Positions 31,140 to 42,779 are shown, numbered from the stretch's first letter. The stretch is DNA of 64,000 nucleotides from Shinisaurus crocodilurus (GCA_021292165.1 CM037877.1:12701980-12765979), one strand, 5' to 3'. Notes: generated by a model from the sequence alone, not told the origin. Numbers and translations: made by a program.

Positions 31140-31466
31140 GCTATTGCATTTATATGCCAAGTTTCCTCCAGCGCAGTGTGCATGGTCTTCCATCACCTCC
31201 TTTTTATCCTCACAACAACCCTATGTGGTAGGTTAGGCTGAAAGAGAGAGTGAGTAGCCCAGGTTCACCCAGTGAGCTGCCTAGCTGAGTGGGGATTTGA
31301 ACCTGGGTCTCACCTTCGGTCCTATACCAACATTCTAACCCAGTGTTCTCCAACCTTGGGTCCCCAGATGTTTTTGGCCTACAACTCCCAGCATGCCCCA
31401 GCCAAAAACATCTGGGGACCCAAGGTTGGAGAACACTGTTCTAACCGCTACACCACACTGGCTCTT
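31140..31466 (-). mobile_element. Old CORE-SINE carrying an H1 MITE
   Basis: Minus-strand core (TATCCTCACAACAACCCTATG, GATTTGAACCTGGGTCTC) and head (CACCACACTGGCTCT), interrupted by the MITE at 31341-31438. Confidence 0.85.
31341..31438. mobile_element. Fold-back hAT MITE, family H1
   Basis: A 98-bp version with a perfect 8-bp duplication TTCTAACC, inserted in the SINE head; one central arm segment is deleted. Confidence 0.95.
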
Positions 31467-32111
31467 AAGGTCCTTTGCAAGTTCCTTTAGTTTCAAAGGA
31501 GGTTTGCCATGCCTTGGGGAGGCACTCAGGAGGACGGCTGTTGAAGACACACGAGCCCCAGTAGATCTATAGATCAGACTGCATACTTTATTGGAATCTG
31601 GTAATAATTTATAACAGGTTCAGAAGTACGACAGATGTGAGCTGGTGGTGGGAACTATCAAACAAAGTTCACAGCAGCTAGATAAAACATGGGTAGAAAT
31701 ACTTTGCAGGTTTTTAAAAAAATCTTCCCGCCTTAGTAAAGCGGATATTTCAAAAGAAGGTTTAAAGAGGAAGTCTTCCTCATGGCAGTACTAAATATAG
31801 TTACTAGCGTGACGGAGACATCTGCTTCACCTCTTCACCGATGGTCTTCCACCACAACGGAAAGACCATCGCTGTTCGGTTGTTAGGGATCAGAGTGAAC
31901 TCCAGTTGATGGGATTTTATTACTGTTCTTAGGTTTTGCCTTTCTGGCTTTTGCTGCTCTGTTTCCTTTTGGGAAAAACCAAAAGGCCCTTGACCCAAAG
32001 GAAAAGTCAACCAGGGGGTGGAGCCAGCAGCAGATGATGCTGAGGGCTGCATGAAATTAGACCGAGGGCTGAAACTTCCCCACCCCAGTTTTAAGTAAAG
32101 ATGTTTCAGTT
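31467..32111. other. Intron 1, nothing recognised
   Basis: No repeat family or exon is identified. Confidence 0.4.
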
Positions 32112-32197
32112 CAGTGTTCTCCAATCTTGGGTCCCCAGATGTTTTTGGCCTACAACTCCCAGCATGCCCCAGCATGACCCAAGGTTGGAGAACACTG
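32112..32197. mobile_element. Fold-back hAT MITE, family H1, internally deleted
   Basis: 86 bp. Flanks TTTCAGTT and TTTTAGTT match at 7 of 8. Confidence 0.9.
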
Positions 32198-32238
32198 TTT
32201 TAGTTGTTGCTTTTCTACGGTATCTTGAAAATGTAGGC

Positions 32239-32374
32239 CAGCCTTCCCCAACCTGCTGCCCTCCAGATGTTCTGGACTACAACTCCCAGAGTTCCTGGCC
32301 ATTGGCCATGCTAGCTGGGGCTGATGAAAGTTGAACTTCATAACATCTGGAGGGCGCCGGGTTGGGGAAAGCTG
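32239..32374. mobile_element. Fold-back hAT MITE, family H4
   Basis: CAGCCTTCCCCAACCTGCTGC to GGGTTGGGGAAAGCTG, with core ACTACAACTCCCAGAGTTCC. Flanks ATGTAGGC and ATGCAGAC match at 5 of 8. Confidence 0.85.
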
Positions 32375-32384
32375 ATGCAGACAC

Positions 32385-32510
32385 TTTAATAAAGAGGTTC
32401 AGACTTAGCAACTGGCCAAAGGCCCCCCAATGAGCTTCATGTCTGAGCAAGGATTTGAAGCCAGATCTTTCTGGTCCAAGTCCAACAACCTCTCCATTAT
32501 ATCAGATTAG
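32385..32510 (-). mobile_element. Old CORE-SINE/MIR-like fragment
   Basis: CCCAATGAGCTTCATGTCTGAGC and GATTTGAAGCCAGATC keep the core and B-box order. Confidence 0.55.
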
Positions 32511-32525
32511 TTAATTAGCACTATA

Positions 32526-32693
32526 CAGGCCTGTGGCTCACACTGGCTCAGCTTGTCTGAGTGTGGAAAGCTAAGCAGGGTCAGGCCTGGTTATTCCTTG
32601 GATGGGAGACCCCTCCTCTAGTTTCTTGCACTGAGCAGGGGGTTGGACTCGATGGCCTTGTCGGCCCCTTCCAACTCTATGATCCTATGATCC
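32526..32693 (+). mobile_element. 5S-headed SINE with CR1-like tail
   Basis: Plus strand: GGCCTGTGGCTCACACTGGC head, GCTAAGCAGGGTCAGGCCTG and TTGGATGGGAGACC from 5S rRNA, then TTGGACTCGATGGCCTTGTC and CCAACTCTATGATCCTATGA. Confidence 0.88.
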
Positions 32694-33626
32694 ACTGTCC
32701 TTACATCATCACCACCATCGCTAGCTGTTGGTCTTTGGTCTGAATACCAACAGCTTAAGTCCAGTTAAGCACAGCTTGAAATGATGTCCTTCTCCATTTT
32801 GAACCCTATTTATTAGTCCTTTTTTTAAAAAAAAGGGGGTGGGAAGTAAACTCACTTGGCCAGGTCAGACAACTGGCAACCCCACAGGAATTTGCAAGGT
32901 CCACCACCAGGATCATAGCCTGGCAGTACTCAAAACTAAGGCACCATATGAGAAAATAGGTGACTGCACATGGGCTGCCGTTACCACGGGGGGGGGGGGC
33001 ATATTCAAGCTCCCGCCATTGCGCAATGCACAGCAGGTACATATGCAGTCCCAATGTGGCAGCGCTCACAAATGGCACATCAGTGAGGGTGTTACCAGAA
33101 GCCCCACATGCTCCCAAGACACTCAGCAAGGGGGACATTTTGAGTCTGTACTAGGTTTAAGTTTATTGCCTATAAACCTGGTCAGCAGGTTTTCCTGGAA
33201 GGCCAGTTTGAGGATGAAGCAAGGGAAGTGAGCCAGTACATTAGCACCCATCCCCGAATGTAGCTTGCCAACAAGGTCTGGTGCCCCATATTCCATTTTC
33301 TCCATACCCCTTTCGGCTCTAGGCTGAAGGACCCAGGTGTATGGCCAACGGCCTGCAGCTAGCAACCACTAGCCTATCAGATCACGTTCACCTTTCGGCT
33401 CTCATTCCCTGGGGCGGCTGTAATCAAATGAATGTGGGATTGAATGGGGTGGGCGACAGTAATGCTCTTTATGTGCAGCCACCTTTGAAGAGTGCTCAGA
33501 AACTTCCATTCAAAATGCAGCTACTGGAGTTTGGAGTAGGAGCATGGAGCATATTACTCCAGGTATTGTACCGCATTCACAGGTTACTAAATTCATTTTT
33601 AGGCCCAGTTTACAGGGCATGCCAAT
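32694..33626. other. Intron 1, nothing recognised
   Basis: A short G-run lies near 32989-32999. Family R-like fragments may be present, but no borders are seen. Confidence 0.4.
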
Positions 33627-33784
33627 TTCATAGATTTCATAGATCACTAGAGTTGGAAGGAGCCTACAAGGCCATCGAGTCCAACCCCCTGCTCAATGCA
33701 GGAAGCTAGAGGAGGGGTCTCCCATCCAAGTAACAACCAGGCCTGACCCTGCTTAGCTTTCCACGCTCAGACAAGCTGAGCCAG
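33627..33784 (-). mobile_element. 5S-headed SINE
   Basis: Minus-strand copy lacking the first head bases; TCATAGATTTCATAGATC tail and GGTCTCCCATCCAAG 5S part. Confidence 0.85.
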
Positions 33785-35128
33785 CGGAGACACATTGGAG
33801 TGGAGGCTGGTGGTTCGAATGTCAGTATCCACTCCAGGTTTTAGTCTGAACATTTAAGGAGCTATCCGTGGTATTGAACCCTAGCCACAAAATAGGTTCA
33901 GCACCATGGACAGCACCTTTAAAGTTTGGGCCGAGGCCTGGAGTGGATACATCACCCCACTGACACTGGAGCCAACCAGCCACTGCTGGGGTGCCCATAA
34001 TTTCCAGCCAGCATGGCTATCTGCCAGACACCAGGTTGGGGAAGGATGCCCTAAATGATCTCAGGGTGAGATATTTCTACCCACATGTACCTACTTGACT
34101 ACTAAGATTAACTTAACAGGCCCTTCTCTGCATTCTAGCACCAATGGAGGCATAGCAGGTACAAGGATAGTGCCTTTTTGGTCATGGCACCACAGGGAGA
34201 GATTGCCTATCTGGCCATGATGATGTTGGTCTTCTGATGTGCTGCAAAGATGTGGTTCTTTCGTAAAGCATTTGCCGGAGGGCCAATAGGAGAGTGAACT
34301 ATTGTCATCCTCCTAGCTGATTTTATCTGTTCTCTTGCTCTGGAAAACTATTTATTGTATTTCGATTTGTTTTGAACGTTTTGTCGAGATTTGTTAGCTG
34401 CCTCGGGTAGGTGGGGGGTGTCTTCTAAAAGGCAGAAGGGAGGGATAAACATGTTTTTATAAATAAAATAATGCAGTGGGTTTTAGAGCTGAGGCACCAG
34501 GTCACCACTTCCAAGTACTTCTGGAAGCTTCTAAAGACACGTTGGGCCTTTCAGGTGAAAGTTATTTTATGACAACCACCAGTAAAACAACCACCATACA
34601 ACTTATTATCTTAAAATAACACCTCTGCAATCTCATCTCTTTCAACGGGTTTGTGCAATGTAACTGAAACAGAAGGCAAAACGAGCCTATAGAAAAGGAA
34701 TAGAAAGAGAACTGTGTGTGTCTAGCTCCACTTCCCCGCCCACAGTTCCATGGCCAGGCCAGCTTTCAGATGCTGCCTTTGCAAGTAGGAAAGTGCAACC
34801 CAATACTCAAAAGCAACGGATTTGTTCAGCCAGAAGGAACCAAGCTTGAAAGAGAAAACGTTGTCAAGTAGAACGCTTTGCTTTGCTGCTGCCAAATCCC
34901 ATTACCTAACAGTCAAAACACACACTCACTGCCATGTAGCCCGCTCAGATCAACTTTCACTGCGAAGAGCGTGAAACACACACACATCACACTCAACTAG
35001 CAACAATGGTGCACACACAGTTGATTGTTTGAAGAGCAGCAACAGCAACACGAGAAGCCAGCAGTCTTTGGCTGGTGAAGGATTACAAGGAGATACTGCA
35101 TGTGAGGCACTTTGAACACTTGGAAGTG

Positions 35129-35129
<1 letters not shown>
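33785..35129. other. Intron 1; LINE-tail remnant, otherwise unrecognised
   Basis: A half H4 MITE lies at about 33990-34052 (CCAGCCAGCATGGC, ACACCAGGTTGGGGAAGG). A LINE-like tail lies at about 34340-34470 (TAGCTGCCTCGGGTAGGTGG). The rest is unassigned. Confidence 0.45.
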
Positions 35130-35182
<53 letters not shown>

Positions 35183-35195
35183 GTAGTAGTAGTAT
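35130..35195. repeat. (ATA)n/(TAG)n microsatellite
   Basis: About 17 ATA units then AGT units. Confidence 0.95.
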
Positions 35196-35690
35196 ATACA
35201 ATTTTAAAAGATTGCAGTCTAGAGCAGTCTCATTCAGTAACAAGCAACTGTTAACGGATGCAAAGTATTGGCACCTAAAAGAGGAATTGCAAAAACAGTA
35301 ACATACATTAGGAAAATCTACAGTTATAGCGGAGGTATGGTTTTAGGCTTTTGAGGTGAGCCAGAAAGGGAAATATAACAATATTCGTTATGTACCTCTT
35401 CTCCTAACCCTCCTTTTTAGAATATACCCCATCTATGGACTATTTATTGTTTGCACACCTTTCATGTTTTTGATTATTTTGTTGAAGCCTGGTTAAGGCT
35501 TTTATCTAATGAAATAAATAAAATTAAAAACTAAAAGTAATTAACGGTGGGTTCACTGTTTAAGATGGAGCTAAAGATAACTCCCAGGTCTGAAACAGGG
35601 TGGCCATGTGTCCTATTTTACAGAGGACATTCCTCTATTTGAAGGGTAGTCCAGTCTAAGCCTGATTTAAAGATAAAGAGCCACAAGTGG
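35196..35690. other. Intron 1, possible LINE 3' tail
   Basis: AATGAAATAAATAAAATTAAAAA near 35510 looks like a LINE tail; the rest is unrecognised. Confidence 0.35.
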
Positions 35691-35932
35691 CCAGTGTGGC
35701 GTAGTGGTGAGAGTGTTGGACTAGGACTCTGGAGATCCGGGTTCTAGTCCCCACTCGGCCATGAAGCTCACTGGGTGACTTTGGGCCAGTCACTGACTCT
35801 CAGCCTAACCTACCTCACAGGGTTGTTGTGAGGATAAAATGGAGAGGAGGAGGAGGAGGATTATGTAAGCCGCCTTGGGTTCCTTGCAGGAAAAAAGGTG
35901 GGGTATAAATATAATAAATAAATAAATAAATT
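35691..35932 (+). mobile_element. tRNA-headed CORE-SINE, well preserved
   Basis: Full-length plus-strand copy from CCAGTGTGGCGTAGTGGTGA to (AATA)n. It is a good reference copy for the family. Confidence 0.92.
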
Positions 35933-36111
35933 AGCACATGCAGACTTTATGCAAATCCATGTCCTCTTTTGGGGAGTGATGCAATTCCTCTCTCTTGGCT
36001 ACGCGCAAGTGGCTACCCTGCTCTGTAAAGGGAGAAGCGGATGGCTGTGAACTCCTGAGGTCTGCACATCCCATGCCAGTTTGTACCTAGTTAAAACAGT
36101 TGTGTGCTTTT

Positions 36112-36135
36112 TAGTGTGTGTGTGTGTGTATGTAT
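36112..36135. repeat. (GT)n microsatellite
   Basis: Short GT run. Confidence 0.85.
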
Positions 36136-36519
36136 CTCCATGTACTTTCCCTGGGTTAACCCACAATTAGAATTTAAATATATTACAGATATGTTTTGCA
36201 AGATCAGGACCTTAGCTTTGAGAGACTTGCTTCTGTGAAGGAACACATCAAACAACAAGCCCCAAGCTGCCTGGTTTGCATATCATTTCAATATATATTT
36301 TTTGGCAGAAGACATCATTGCTCAGGGCCTTGGGGTGAACCTATTCCTAACCCTTTTTTCCCACATGGAATGTGAATATCAAAAGGTGTGTGGTTTTTTG
36401 TTGCCATGATTTAAAATGCATATTAAGAAGTGTTAAAGATTTGTTGAAAATGTTCTTCTTCATTGAGAAGGGCCAATAGTGAGCTTGTCCAGTGGTTTCT
36501 CAAGGTGTCCTGCTGTGTG

Positions 36520-36600
36520 CAATCCTAAACACATTTACTCAGAAGTCTCACCAAGTTCAACAGACTCTACTCCCCTAGAAACCATTTGGGATTACAGCCT
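36520..36600. mobile_element. Fold-back element, family P (fragment)
   Basis: TGCAATCCTAAACACATTTACTC and ACTCCCCTAGAAACCATTTGG/GATTACAGCC match the family P ends seen at 62552-62646. Confidence 0.5.
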
Positions 36601-36649
36601 TGCAGCTCTATCCAACTGCAAGTGAACTTGGAAGTAAGTTCCATCCAGT

Positions 36650-36897
36650 TCCATATTTATTTATTTATTTATTACATTTATACGCCGCCTTTTTTTCCTG
36701 CAAGGAACTCGAGGCGGCTTACATAATTCCTCCTCCTCCTCCCCCATTTTATCCTCACAACAACCCTGTGAGGTTAGGTGAGGCTGAGAGTCAGTGACTG
36801 GCCCAAAGTCACCCAGTGAGTTTCATGGCGGAGCGGGGACTAGAACCTGGATCGCCCGAGTCCCAGTCCAACACTCTCACCACTACGCCACACTGGC
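36650..36897 (-). mobile_element. tRNA-headed CORE-SINE
   Basis: Full-length minus-strand copy. Confidence 0.9.
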
Positions 36898-37035
36898 TTA
36901 CTCCCAAGTAAGTATGTATCGGACTTGCAGCCTAACAATGCAACACTCATGCATGTCTACTAAAGAGTAAGTTCCACTGAGTACAATGAGACTTACTCCC
37001 AGTTAAGAGTGTATGTATAGGACTGTAGCCTGAAA
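36898..37035. mobile_element. Fold-back element, family P fragments
   Basis: ACTCCCAAGTAAGTATGTATC, AGAGTAAGTTCCACTGAGTAC and AATGAGACTTACTCCCAGTTAAG alternate in inverted order between two SINEs. Confidence 0.5.
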
Positions 37036-37042
37036 ACACTTA

Positions 37043-37270
37043 GAGCCAGTGTGGCATAGTGGTTAGAGTGTTGGACTGGGACTCTGGAGATCCATGAAAC
37101 TCACTGGGTGACTTTGGGCCAGTCACTGACTCTCAAGTCTCACCTGCCTCACAGGGTTGTTGTGAGGATATAATGGAGAGGAGGAGGGGGACTGTGTAAG
37201 CCGCCTTGGGTTCCTTGCAGGAAAAAAGGCGGGGTATAAACATAATAAATAAATAAATAAATAAAAATAA
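37043..37270 (+). mobile_element. CORE-SINE with a B-box deletion
   Basis: Plus-strand copy missing the GGTTCTAGTCCCC segment between GAGATCC and ATGAAACTCACTGGG. Confidence 0.88.
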
Positions 37271-37550
37271 AATACCTGGATTGAGAGCATAATTCGTTCC
37301 GGAAATGTGCTTGTAATCCAAAGCACTCGTATATCAAAGCGAAATTCCCCATAAGAAATTTGTACACATATTTTTAATTTAAGCTGCAATAAAGAATGAT
37401 AGTGTAAAGTCTTCATTTTTCTTGACCGTACTACAGTACTTGTCTTGCAAGACGTCGCTTGTTTATCAAGTTAAAATTTATTTTAAAAAATTGCTTGTCT
37501 TGCAAAACACTTGCAGACCAAGTGACTTGCAATCCAAGGTTTTTACTGTA
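37271..37550. mobile_element. Tc1/mariner-type MITE, family A
   Basis: AATACCTGGATTGAGAGCAT to TGCAATCCAAGGTTTTTACTG; it abuts the SINE tail. Confidence 0.8.
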
Positions 37551-37660
37551 AATAGAAGAGCCCTGTTGGATCAGATCAAAGAACAATCTAGTTCAGCATC
37601 CTGTTTCCCACAGCGGCTGACCAAATGCATCTGACAATAGTCCTCTCCCAATGTTATTCA
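37551..37660 (+). mobile_element. CR1-like repeat fragment, family C
   Basis: AGAGCCCTGTTGGATCAGATC and CAGCATCCTGTTTCCCACAG match the repeat at 41369 and 46469. Confidence 0.6.
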
Positions 37661-38639
37661 CCAGCCTCTCATTACGCCTTTGTCCTGCAGTATTTTACAC
37701 TGTTACACTTTTAAGGTTATGACTGGCCCCATGTGTGCATTCCACAATCCTGAGCAAGCACAGAGTACGGTTTCGGGTGAAGGATTCAGGCAGCAGTTGC
37801 ATGCAGCAGCATTTTGGGGCCAAGTGCTGGAGATGAGTTGGCAGAAACCAGCGGTGAGCATGGCGGGGGGGGGGGGGCGCCTCCCTCACGCTCTCTATAC
37901 TGATTAAAATGTGCTCCCAGCAATTAATCAACTAGAACTTTAGTTGATTAATGTACTAGTTAAAGCTTTCAACACTACGAAAATCACATATTTATAATGT
38001 TGATGTCTACTCAGATAGTTTTGCCTAGCAGTATTCCAAAACCTACATTTTAATAACTGTCAGATCGCTGCCTTTGATAAACCAACTATCTGGGCTGTAA
38101 AACTAATCAGCGTTTCATATCTGAAGGCTGGGAAAATTCTATTTCCGCTGTGCTACATTCCCTTAGGGTTCTATACCCAGCCAATTACACCCATGCACTT
38201 GATGAAATTGTATACGGTTTTAATGGGAAAAATCATGTCATGCAGTCCTGAAAGAAAGGATTTCAAAATGAAGATGACACCAGATTGCAACACACTAATT
38301 GTGAAGTCTGCCTTTATTCACTGTACTTACATAAGATTTCCTTCATAACTGAAAAGTTTTCAAAAGTTCTTCTTCTGTTTCACTTGCTTTCTCCCCGTCT
38401 CCAACCCCTAGAGGAGAAGCAATACTTCCCAATCTCCTAAGTATAGTTAGGAGACTGGGAGAGTTGCATCCACACCAGTGCTCAAACCTGGAGTACCCGC
38501 TTGTGTGACCCTGAAACCTGGAGACCCTACATCTGCCACAAGTTTGGTGGCAGGGTTTAAAAGGATTTTTGCAAGTCACAGCATCTCACCCTCAGTTTCC
38601 TATTTTTGAACTGAGAATAATAGTGATCTATTACACAAG
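37661..38639. other. Intron 1, nothing recognised
   Basis: It has a G-run near 37864-37877. No repeat or exon is identified. Confidence 0.4.
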
Positions 38640-39245
38640 ATTGTTGTGAGAAGAAAAGTAATCAAGATAGCCAAATTAGAAGCACTAGAAGTAGGAAACC
38701 TCCAAATAATTCTCAGAGGGGTGTTAGACCTACATGGCTTGGGATCACAATACCTGATGGAACACCTCTCCCGACCTGAATCTACCCGGACACTACAATT
38801 AACATCTGAGGCCTTCCTCCAAGTGCCACCTCCAACAAAGGAGGCTCAGAAGGTGGCAACACTGGAGAGGGCCTTCTCAGTGGTGGCCCCCTGATTCAGG
38901 AATCATCTCCCCACTGAGGCCTGCCTGGCACCAACTCTGTCATCTTTTGGGCACAAGGTTGAAACTGCCCTCTACTCCCGGGCATTTAATGGCATATGAT
39001 GGGGCATGTCAGCTGTTTAAACAGGTCTAGTTTGTTTTGTTTTTACTGAAATTGTTTTAGCTGTTTAAACTGTTCTAAATTTTGTATATTGAAAGTTTAT
39101 ACTGCATTTTATGGTATCTGTATTTTCTGCTGTATTTTATTGTATCTGTGTTTTGTATTTTGTGAATTGCTGTGAACCACCCAGAGAGCTTCGGCTATTG
39201 GGCAGTACAGAAATGAAATTAATAATAATAATAAAATAATAATAA
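38640..39245 (+). pseudogene. LINE ORF2 extreme C-terminus and 3' UTR
   Basis: Degraded frame with VATLERAFSVVAP, then a stop, then pieces like RLKLPSTPGHLMAYD. The 3' UTR ends TGTGAACCACCCAGAGAGCTTCGGCTATTGGGC, an L2/CR1-group tail shared with 8.99 kb and 42.88 kb, and (AAT)n. Confidence 0.65.
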
Positions 39246-39430
39246 TCTCTGAATTATTTGGTTGAATCAGTGTGTGTGTGTGTGCGCGCGTGCACATATG
39301 GAGGTACGTGTATGTAGTGAGAGGCCATAGCACAGCAGAAGACCGCATGCTTTGCATGCAGAAGGTCCCAGGTTCAATCCCTGGCACCTCCATGTAGGTC
39401 CAGTAAAGAATCTTACTTGAAGCCCTAAGC

Positions 39431-39538
39431 CAGTGTTCTCCAACCTTGGGTCCCCAGATGTTTTTGGCTATGCTGGCTGGGGCATGCTAGGAGTTGTAGG
39501 GCCAAAAACATCTGGGGACCCAAGGTTGGAGAACACTG
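39431..39538. mobile_element. Fold-back hAT MITE, family H1
   Basis: Perfect 8-bp duplication CCCTAAGC; the left arm core is deleted. Confidence 0.94.
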
Positions 39539-39558
39539 CCCTAAGCCATGCTAGTCAT

Positions 39559-39838
39559 TGACTGGGTTCAGACAACATGAAAACCCATGCGCAAGGGTTG
39601 AGCATGGATTGAGTGTGGGTTGTCGTTGAACCGTGGGTTATCATGTTGTCTGAACCCAACCCACAGTCCGCAACCCAACAGCAAACCATGGGTTCTCTTC
39701 ATGGGTTGTTCGTGGTTAAGAAGCCACGGCTTGTTAGCGCAGCTGGGTTCAAACAACACGATAACCCACATTTCAACAACAACCCATTGTTCAACACCAA
39801 CCGACACTCAACCCTTGAGTGTGGGTTGAACCCAGTCA
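39559..39838. mobile_element. Palindromic MITE, family M
   Basis: TGACTGGGTTCAGACAACAT at the left, GGGTTGAACCCAGTCA at the right, inserted in the SINE. Confidence 0.85.
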
Positions 39839-39917
39839 AGTGTCAACAATATTGGGTTAGATGGACTAATGGTCTAACTCAGTATAAAGCACCTTCGTAC
39901 GTTGCTATGAATGGATG

Positions 39918-39942
39918 TGTGTGTGTGCGTGTGTGTGTGTGT
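39918..39942. repeat. (GT)n microsatellite
   Basis: GTGTGTGTGCGTGTGTGTGT run. Confidence 0.85.
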
Positions 39943-39968
39943 TTTGTATGCATGTGCATGAATGGGTG

Positions 39969-40210
39969 GGTGCTTCCAGACAAGGCTTCTATTGTGCAAC
40001 CGCATGGCCTCATTCACAGAATTTTACTGGGGGAAGGGGGCAGGTCCAAGATGACACTGACTTCAATTTAGAGTCCTTGGGGTTTTTCCCAATGCTTCCT
40101 CCATCTTTTTTCTTACCAGAATGAAGCATTAAGGAAGAAAAAACAGAACAGCTGCAGTGCACGATGCTTTCTGACTGGTAGCAGCAGGAGCCGTCCACCT
40201 GGAAGCACCA
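39969..40210. mobile_element. MITE, family Q
   Basis: GGTGCTTCCAGACAAGGCTT at the left, CACCTGGAAGCACC at the right, with TTATTGTGC/AGAAAAA-type interior as at 58301. Confidence 0.72.
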
Positions 40211-40467
40211 GGTGTGTATGAGAGAAAGAGTGTGTGACCCCGCCCATTTTTCATGTTGGCCCCCAGAAAGTGAGCCACAAGGAAATGCGGCCTTTGGGCT
40301 GAGAAGGGTTCCCGACCCATGACTGGAGGGTGGGGGGGATTTCTGTGCAAATGCAGTCACTAGGGTAGGAAGGAGAACAGCTGCATGAATATTTGTTCAT
40401 TTCTATCTTCCCCCTTTTCTCCAAGGCGTTCGCACCAGTATTTCCCCCTAACATCCCCGTGAATCAG

Positions 40468-40792
40468 GCAGAGTTGCAAAAATCAAATCATTGATTAAAT
40501 CATCAGTAAAAATAGATTCCCCCCCCCATTTTTTGTGAAAAATCATGATTTTTTGCAACCCTGTCATGTAGGCAGCCTAGTTCTGATTCATGTTTTCTGT
40601 ATACCGGTAATTTGGTGTTCTTAACTATTAAGTGTAGGCTATTTGTACATGTGGTTGCCTGAAACTTTGAAATTAATTTTACTAAACTGGGGGGGGGGGA
40701 TTGATTAAATTAAAAAAAACATTGATTTAAATAAAAAAAATCTTTTTCTCGATTTTGGGGGGGGGGGAATCATGATTTTTTGCAACCCTAGG
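40468..40792. mobile_element. Unclassified inverted-repeat element
   Basis: AGAGTTGCAAAAATCAAATC at the left. AATCATGATTTTTTGCAACC occurs at about 40541-40560 and 40769-40788, the latter closing the element as an inverse of the left end. Poly-C and poly-G runs lie inside. Confidence 0.55.
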
Positions 40793-40869
40793 AATCAGGC
40801 TAGGCTGATAAGACTGTGGCTTGGCCAAGGCAAACCAGTGAGAAGCCAACAACACCTCCTTTCCCCAAT

Positions 40870-41046
40870 CAGGCCTGTGGCTTACGCTGGCTCAGCTTGT
40901 CTGGGCCTGGAAAGCTAAGCAGGGTCAAGGCTGGTTATTACTTGGATGGGAGACCCCTCCTCTAGTTTCCTGCACTGAGCAGGGGGTTGGACTCGATGGC
41001 CTTGTAGCCTCCTTCCAACTCTATGATCTATGAAATCTATGAAATC
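40870..41046 (+). mobile_element. 5S-headed SINE with CR1-like tail
   Basis: Well-preserved plus-strand copy ending CTATGATCTATGAAATCTATG. Confidence 0.9.
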
Positions 41047-41368
41047 ATAACGCATGAGCTTCTCAAACCAGCCTTAAACGGGGGTGGGGGAAGGGAATAT
41101 TACCCCTGTTCTATGTCATGACTTGAGCTGCTACTGGCAGGGAGATGCCCATATACCCAGTCCCCCAAGCATTTAATGGAAAATCACAGTCTCTGCCCAA
41201 ACAGAGCAGCGCTGCATGGAAAAGTATGTACATAAGTCCCTGTTCACACCAATGCTGAACATACAGATATGGGGGGTGCGGCGCATGACGGGGAGGCACT
41301 TTGGCGTCAGGGAAAGTACAATCTCACCCCCGCCTTATGCAGTTGCTGAAAATATGGGGGGGGGGGCG

Positions 41369-41545
41369 TTAAGAACATAAGAAGAACCCTGATGCTGGAT
41401 CAGATCACAGGTCCATCTAGTCCAGCATTCTGTTCACACAGTGGCCAACCAGCTACCCGTGGGAAACTCACAAGCAGGACACGAGTGCAACAGCACCCTC
41501 CTGCTTGTATTCCACAGCAATGGGGGTATATGGAGGCACCCTGCC
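41369..41545 (+). mobile_element. CR1-like repeat, family C
   Basis: AAGAACATAAGAAGAACCCTG, TCCATCTAGTCCAGCATTCTG and TGGGAAACTCACAAGCAGGAC; same order as at 46469 and 53349. Confidence 0.7.
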
Positions 41546-42779
41546 TCCAAGTTGTCCGAAGAGCCCCAATAAAGTCAGGAGACAGGCAGGGTAAAGTTGA
41601 ACTGGACTTGATGGAGAAGAGGAGGAAAGTCCACACGGGATTGCCGGCTTGGGCAGCAGCCCAGTGTTCTTTGCAACACCCAGTTCCACATTTGTCGAGA
41701 ATCAGAAAGAGCTTCCCAGAACTCACAAAACTCCCCACCACCACCACCACCACCACTCAAGGTTTTCAGAGCGAGAATGAGAAAATAAATCAAGGAGTGG
41801 AAAATAAAGAGTCAGTCCTAAGAGAGCAATCTCCGGTGCACTTATTTCGGAGTGAGACCCATGGAACGCAAGAGGAGTCCCCCTCCCCCGCCCTTCAGAG
41901 CGCACGTCAGGATGCTGGGGGGGGGGGGAGAGAGAAGCAGGCAACTCCCCACGCATTATCTTCACTCCATGCATATGACAACGCTGTGCTCCCGCCGCCC
42001 CGGGGCAGGCTTCCTAACCGGCCGGCCTGCGTCACAACAAGACCGCCTTTGAGAATTGGTGCCCGACACTGGCCAATTGTGGGCCGGCGCATTTGCATAC
42101 GGCTGGTGGCACACGGGGTCAAACAAAGGCAGGAACGCGCAGAAACAATGGGACCCTAGCCTAGACGAAACTCTCATTGGCAAGGGGAGGGGAGGGGGCT
42201 TCGGTTCGGATGGATGGAGAAACGTCTCTTGGTAGACGGAAGGCTTACTCTCGCCTGCACATGGACAGACATTTCTGCCAGCTCTCTCTCTCTCTCTCTT
42301 GTTCGGTGGCCGCAGCACTGGCACCTTTTAAAACAACTTGACAGTTTTGCAGAGCAAATTATCGGACACAAACATTCCTTGTCCCAAGAGAGCACAGGCT
42401 GGGCGGGGAGGGGAGCTGGTGATGGGGAGACTACCGTAAATGCCTTTGCCTGTTAAAAGACAGCAGCCAACAGGGCGCGTAAACAAAAGCAAGCGAAGGG
42501 CCTTTTGGCTCACTAGGAGCCAGAGCAAAGGAATTTGGGCAATAAAAAGGAGAAACTGAACTGACAGAAGTACTCCCAAGTAATTTCTATCTCCCCCGCC
42601 AACTCTTCACAGGAGAATAAGGGGACGGAGGCAGGGGAGGAAATGGGCTACAATCGTGAATCATGAAACTCAGCCAGGTCACCAACGTCAAGGCGATCCG
42701 AGCAGCACCATAAAGCACGCTTTCTGCATTGCTGCGGACAGAGAGGGTGTGAAACATTATGACTTGTTTTCAGTCATTG
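41546..42779. other. Intron 1, nothing recognised
   Basis: It contains CCACCACCACCACCACC near 41738, a G-run near 41919 and a (CT)n run near 42281-42299. It is a moderately GC-rich region with overlapping open frames on both strands but no recognisable domain. Confidence 0.4.

Larger units (their letters stand above)
39315..39905 (+). mobile_element. tRNA-Ala-like SINE split by two MITEs
   Basis: The head GCATGCTTTGCATGCAGAAGG and GTCCCAGGTTCAATCCCTGG is at 39340-39385. The tail TGTCAACAATATTGGGTTAG and TGGACTAATGGTCTAACTCAG is at 39841-39890. In between lie an H1 MITE (39431-39538) and a family M MITE (39559-39838). Confidence 0.82.

Noticed and set aside
39340..39394. Possible tRNA-Ala gene
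   Set aside because: The acceptor stem does not pair and the sequence continues into a SINE body repeated at 23901; it is a SINE head.
42051..42090. Retroviral primer-binding-site-like TTGGTGCCCGACACTGG
   Set aside because: No upstream LTR features (AATAAA, TG..CA borders) or downstream gag-like frame; probably chance.
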